The notes below the pieces were generated by a model. The model saw only the letters and a program-made list of their open reading frames with translations. It did no database searches and was not told the origin of the DNA. A program made the translations under genes and the position numbers. Shown here piece by piece: positions 43,028-45,107 of a stretch of 45,107 nucleotides of DNA (position 1 is its first letter; each line of letters starts with the position of its first letter). The DNA comes from Betaproteobacteria bacterium (GTDB lineage: Bacteria > Pseudomonadota > Gammaproteobacteria > Burkholderiales > Burkholderiaceae): NCBI GenBank assembly GCA_947453825.1, contig CANGHN010000015.1, forward strand, positions 1 to 45,107, written 5' to 3'.

Positions 43028-43050
43028 GAGCGCTTTTAGATTATTTGTGT

Positions 43051-43188
43051 AGGGGATCGTGTCATTCCAATGGGCTTCTGAATTCAGAGTCTCCCTGGAA
43101 TGGCATCCCTTGTAATCCTAAATCGCTCCAGTGTTGTCGTGACACTGCTTTATCCCACGACAAGCGCAAGCCTCATGTGAGTTTTGCG
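43051..43188 (+). promoter_or_regulatory. Structured 5' leader of pnp (tandem hairpins)
   Basis: Three hairpins follow each other. One is long: CATTCCA (43063-43069) with TGGAATG (43096-43102), flanked by AGGGGAT/ATCCCT and enclosing the 12-bp palindrome TCTGAATTCAGA (43077-43088). The second is TTGTCGTG (43134-43141) with CACGACAA (43156-43163), a perfect 8-bp stem. The third is CGCAA (43165-43169) with TTGCG (43184-43188), with CTCA/TGAG inside. In E. coli a leader stem cut by RNase III lets PNPase control its own mRNA; these may serve likewise. Confidence 0.5.
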
Positions 43189-43211
43189 TGAACAATTTGG
43201 AGAAGATCATA

Positions 43212-45107
43212 ATGACTATGTTTAAAAAAGCAGTAAAAAGTTTTCAATGGGGCAATCACCAAGTAACTATGGAAACAGGCGAGATCGCTCGTCAATCTGG
43301 TGGTGCCGTAATCGTCAATGTGGATGACACCGTAGTAATGGGTACTGTAGTTGCATCCAAGTCTGCTAAGCCAGGCCAGTCCTTTTTCCCATTAACAGTT
43401 GATTATTTAGAAAAGACTTACGCAGCAGGCAAGATCCCTGGTGGCTTCTTCCGCCGTGAAGGTCGTCCATCAGAAGGCGAGACATTGATCTCCCGTTTGA
43501 TCGATCGTCCATTGCGTCCTTTGTTCCCGGAAGGTTTCCTGAACGAAGTGCAGGTTGTGGTGCATGTGTTGTCTATTAATCCAGACGTCCCAGCGGATAT
43601 CCCTGCATTGATTGCTGCATCTGCAGCCTTGGCAATTTCTGGCATTCCATTTGCCGGTCCAGTTGGCGCAGCTCGTGTTGGTTACGCTAATGGTCAATAC
43701 TTATTGAATCCAACTCACACAGAGCAGGCTACTAGTGAGTTAGATTTGATCGTTGCTGGAACGCAAGCTGCTGTATTGATGGTGGAGTCAGAAGCAAATC
43801 AACTTTCTGAAGAAGTGATGTTGGGCGCTGTTGTATATGGTCATGACCAAATGCAAACTGCTATTAACGCTATCAACGAATTAGTAAAAGAGGCTGGTAA
43901 GCCAGAGTGGGATTGGACTGCTGCTCCTAAAGATGAGCCATTTATTGCTAAGGTTAGTGCATTGGCTGAAGCGCCTTTGCGTGAGGCTTATCAAATTCGT
44001 CAAAAGGGCGCACGTTCAGACAAGCTCAAAGAAATCTCCAAAACAGTTTTAGCTAAATTAGCTGAAGAAGGTGATGTTGATGCTGTTGCAGTAAGCGACA
44101 TCATGTTTGAAATCGAGGCGAAGATTGTTCGTAGCCAGATTTTGAATGGTGAGCCACGTATTGATGGTCGCGATACACGCACTGTTCGTCCGATTGAAAT
44201 TCGTAACGGAGTATTGCCACGAACACACGGTTCTGCATTATTCACTCGCGGTGAAACACAGGCTCTCGTGGTTGCTACCTTGGGTACTGCACGCGATGAA
44301 CAAATCATCGACGCACTCGAAGGCGAGTACCGTGATCGCTTTATGTTCCACTACAACATGCCTCCGTTCGCTACTGGCGAAACAGGTCGTGTAGGTAGCC
44401 CTAAGCGTCGTGAAATTGGTCACGGTCGTTTGGCTAAGCGTGCATTGATTCCAGTATTGCCAAGCCCAGAAGACTTTGCATACAGTATTCGTGTTGTTTC
44501 AGAGATCACTGAGTCCAATGGCTCTTCATCCATGGCTTCTGTTTGCGGTGGTTGCTTAGCAATGATGGATGCTGGTGTTCCAGTAAAAGCGCACGTTGCC
44601 GGTGTAGCGATGGGCTTGATCCTCGACGGCAATCGTTTTGCTGTTTTGACCGATATCTTGGGTGACGAAGATCACCTAGGTGATATGGACTTCAAAGTTG
44701 CAGGTACTGCAAATGGTATTACCGCACTTCAGATGGACATTAAGGTTCAAGGTATTACTAAAGAAATTATGCAAGTCGCTTTAGCGCAAGCTAAAGAAGG
44801 TCGTTTGCATATCTTGAGCAAAATGCAAGAAGCAATGGGTTCAGTTCGTACAGAATTGTCAGCTCATGCTCCACGTATGGTTTCTTTCAAGATTCATCCA
44901 GACAAGATTCGTGAAGTCATCGGTAAGGGCGGCGCAACTATCCAAGCATTGACTAAAGAAACTGGTTGCAGCATCGATATTAAAGATGACGGTACTGTAA
45001 CAATTGCCTCTACTTCTGCCGAAGGTATGGCTGAAGCAAAAGCGCGCATCGAAGGTATTACTGCTGAAGCTGAAGTAGGAAAGATCTACGAAGGTCCAGT
45101 AGTGAAG
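43212..45107 (+). CDS. pnp: Polynucleotide phosphorylase, partial (runs off the window)
   Basis: The first 632 codons of PNPase, a phosphorolytic 3'-to-5' exonuclease and degradosome partner. Two RNase PH-like domains are present (about 1-140 and 315-540; [16 protein letters not shown], then [21 protein letters not shown] and the metal-site [19 protein letters not shown]). A KH domain follows ([15 protein letters not shown], about 555-615). The window ends at the start of the S1 domain (GKIYEGPV). The ATG at 43212 has GGAG about ten bases upstream; a second ATG lies two codons on. No frameshift is seen. Confidence 0.96.
   Translation, partial: MTMFKKAVKSFQWGNHQVTMETGEIARQSGGAVIVNVDDTVVMGTVVASKSAKPGQSFFPLTVDYLEKTYAAGKIPGGFFRREGRPSEGETLISRLIDRPLRPLFPEGFLNEVQVVVHVLSINPDVPADIPALIAASAALAISGIPFAGPVGAARVGYANGQYLLNPTHTEQATSELDLIVAGTQAAVLMVESEANQLSEEVMLGAVVYGHDQMQTAINAINELVKEAGKPEWDWTAAPKDEPFIAKVSALAEAPLREAYQIRQKGARSDKLKEISKTVLAKLAEEGDVDAVAVSDIMFEIEAKIVRSQILNGEPRIDGRDTRTVRPIEIRNGVLPRTHGSALFTRGETQALVVATLGTARDEQIIDALEGEYRDRFMFHYNMPPFATGETGRVGSPKRREIGHGRLAKRALIPVLPSPEDFAYSIRVVSEITESNGSSSMASVCGGCLAMMDAGVPVKAHVAGVAMGLILDGNRFAVLTDILGDEDHLGDMDFKVAGTANGITALQMDIKVQGITKEIMQVALAQAKEGRLHILSKMQEAMGSVRTELSAHAPRMVSFKIHPDKIREVIGKGGATIQALTKETGCSIDIKDDGTVTIASTSAEGMAEAKARIEGITAEAEVGKIYEGPVVK

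Overview
The window reads as chromosome of a free-living betaproteobacterium of the Burkholderiales. Gene order and protein style (rph-rdgB-hemW, yicC-gmk-rpoZ-spoT-greB, ilvBNC-psd-pssA-leuA, rpsO-pnp, two Bug/TctC-type binding proteins, DUF3106/DUF3619 proteins next to an ECF sigma factor) together with moderate G+C fit Polynucleobacter or a close relative. The genus is inferred from remembered gene content, not from a database search.

Bases 1 to about 9,255 look like the distal end of a genomic island. They hold a complete type I restriction-modification operon (hsdM-hsdS-hsdR, minus strand), a train of small unknown genes downstream of hsdR, a DUF3293 gene, two small plus-strand unknowns and a small membrane protein. 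The right border shows what looks like the last 16 nt of a tRNA gene (T-stem half, acceptor half, CCA) followed by a terminator, as expected of an attachment-site remnant. The integrase and the intact tRNA would lie left of the window.

From 9,288 to 17,364 come a patatin-like lipoprotein, an orphan histidine kinase, a secreted alkylsulfatase, and a small acyl-CoA locus (CoA-transferase, Bug binding protein, enoyl-CoA hydratase-like protein). From 17,379 to 24,740 are housekeeping genes: hemW, rdgB and rph on the minus strand; yicC, gmk, rpoZ and spoT on the plus strand; greB on the minus strand. A tRNA-Arg(ACG) sits only 18 bp from the greB start. From 24,924 to 32,753 a tightly packed plus-strand operon carries a STAS-MlaE fusion, MlaF, an MCE protein, an auxiliary lipoprotein, a second Bug protein, an SDR-like protein with a degenerate active site, and an FtsX/YbbP-type permease.

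On the minus strand (34,946 to 32,760) an ECF sigma factor heads a unit with a one-TM DUF3619 protein, an exported DUF3106 protein and an RDD protein. The right end holds branched-chain amino-acid synthesis (ilvB, ilvN, ilvC), phospholipid synthesis (psd, pssA), a leucine attenuator (a 25-codon Leu-rich leader peptide plus terminator) before leuA, a SYLF protein, rpsO, and pnp, which runs off the window.

Two regulatory observations stand out. First, several genes without a Shine-Dalgarno sequence have a TANNNT/-10-like hexamer exactly 6 nt before the start codon, which suggests repeated use of leaderless mRNA. Second, the leuA leader peptide is itself one of these. No CRISPR array, transposase, integrase or prophage structural gene was seen.
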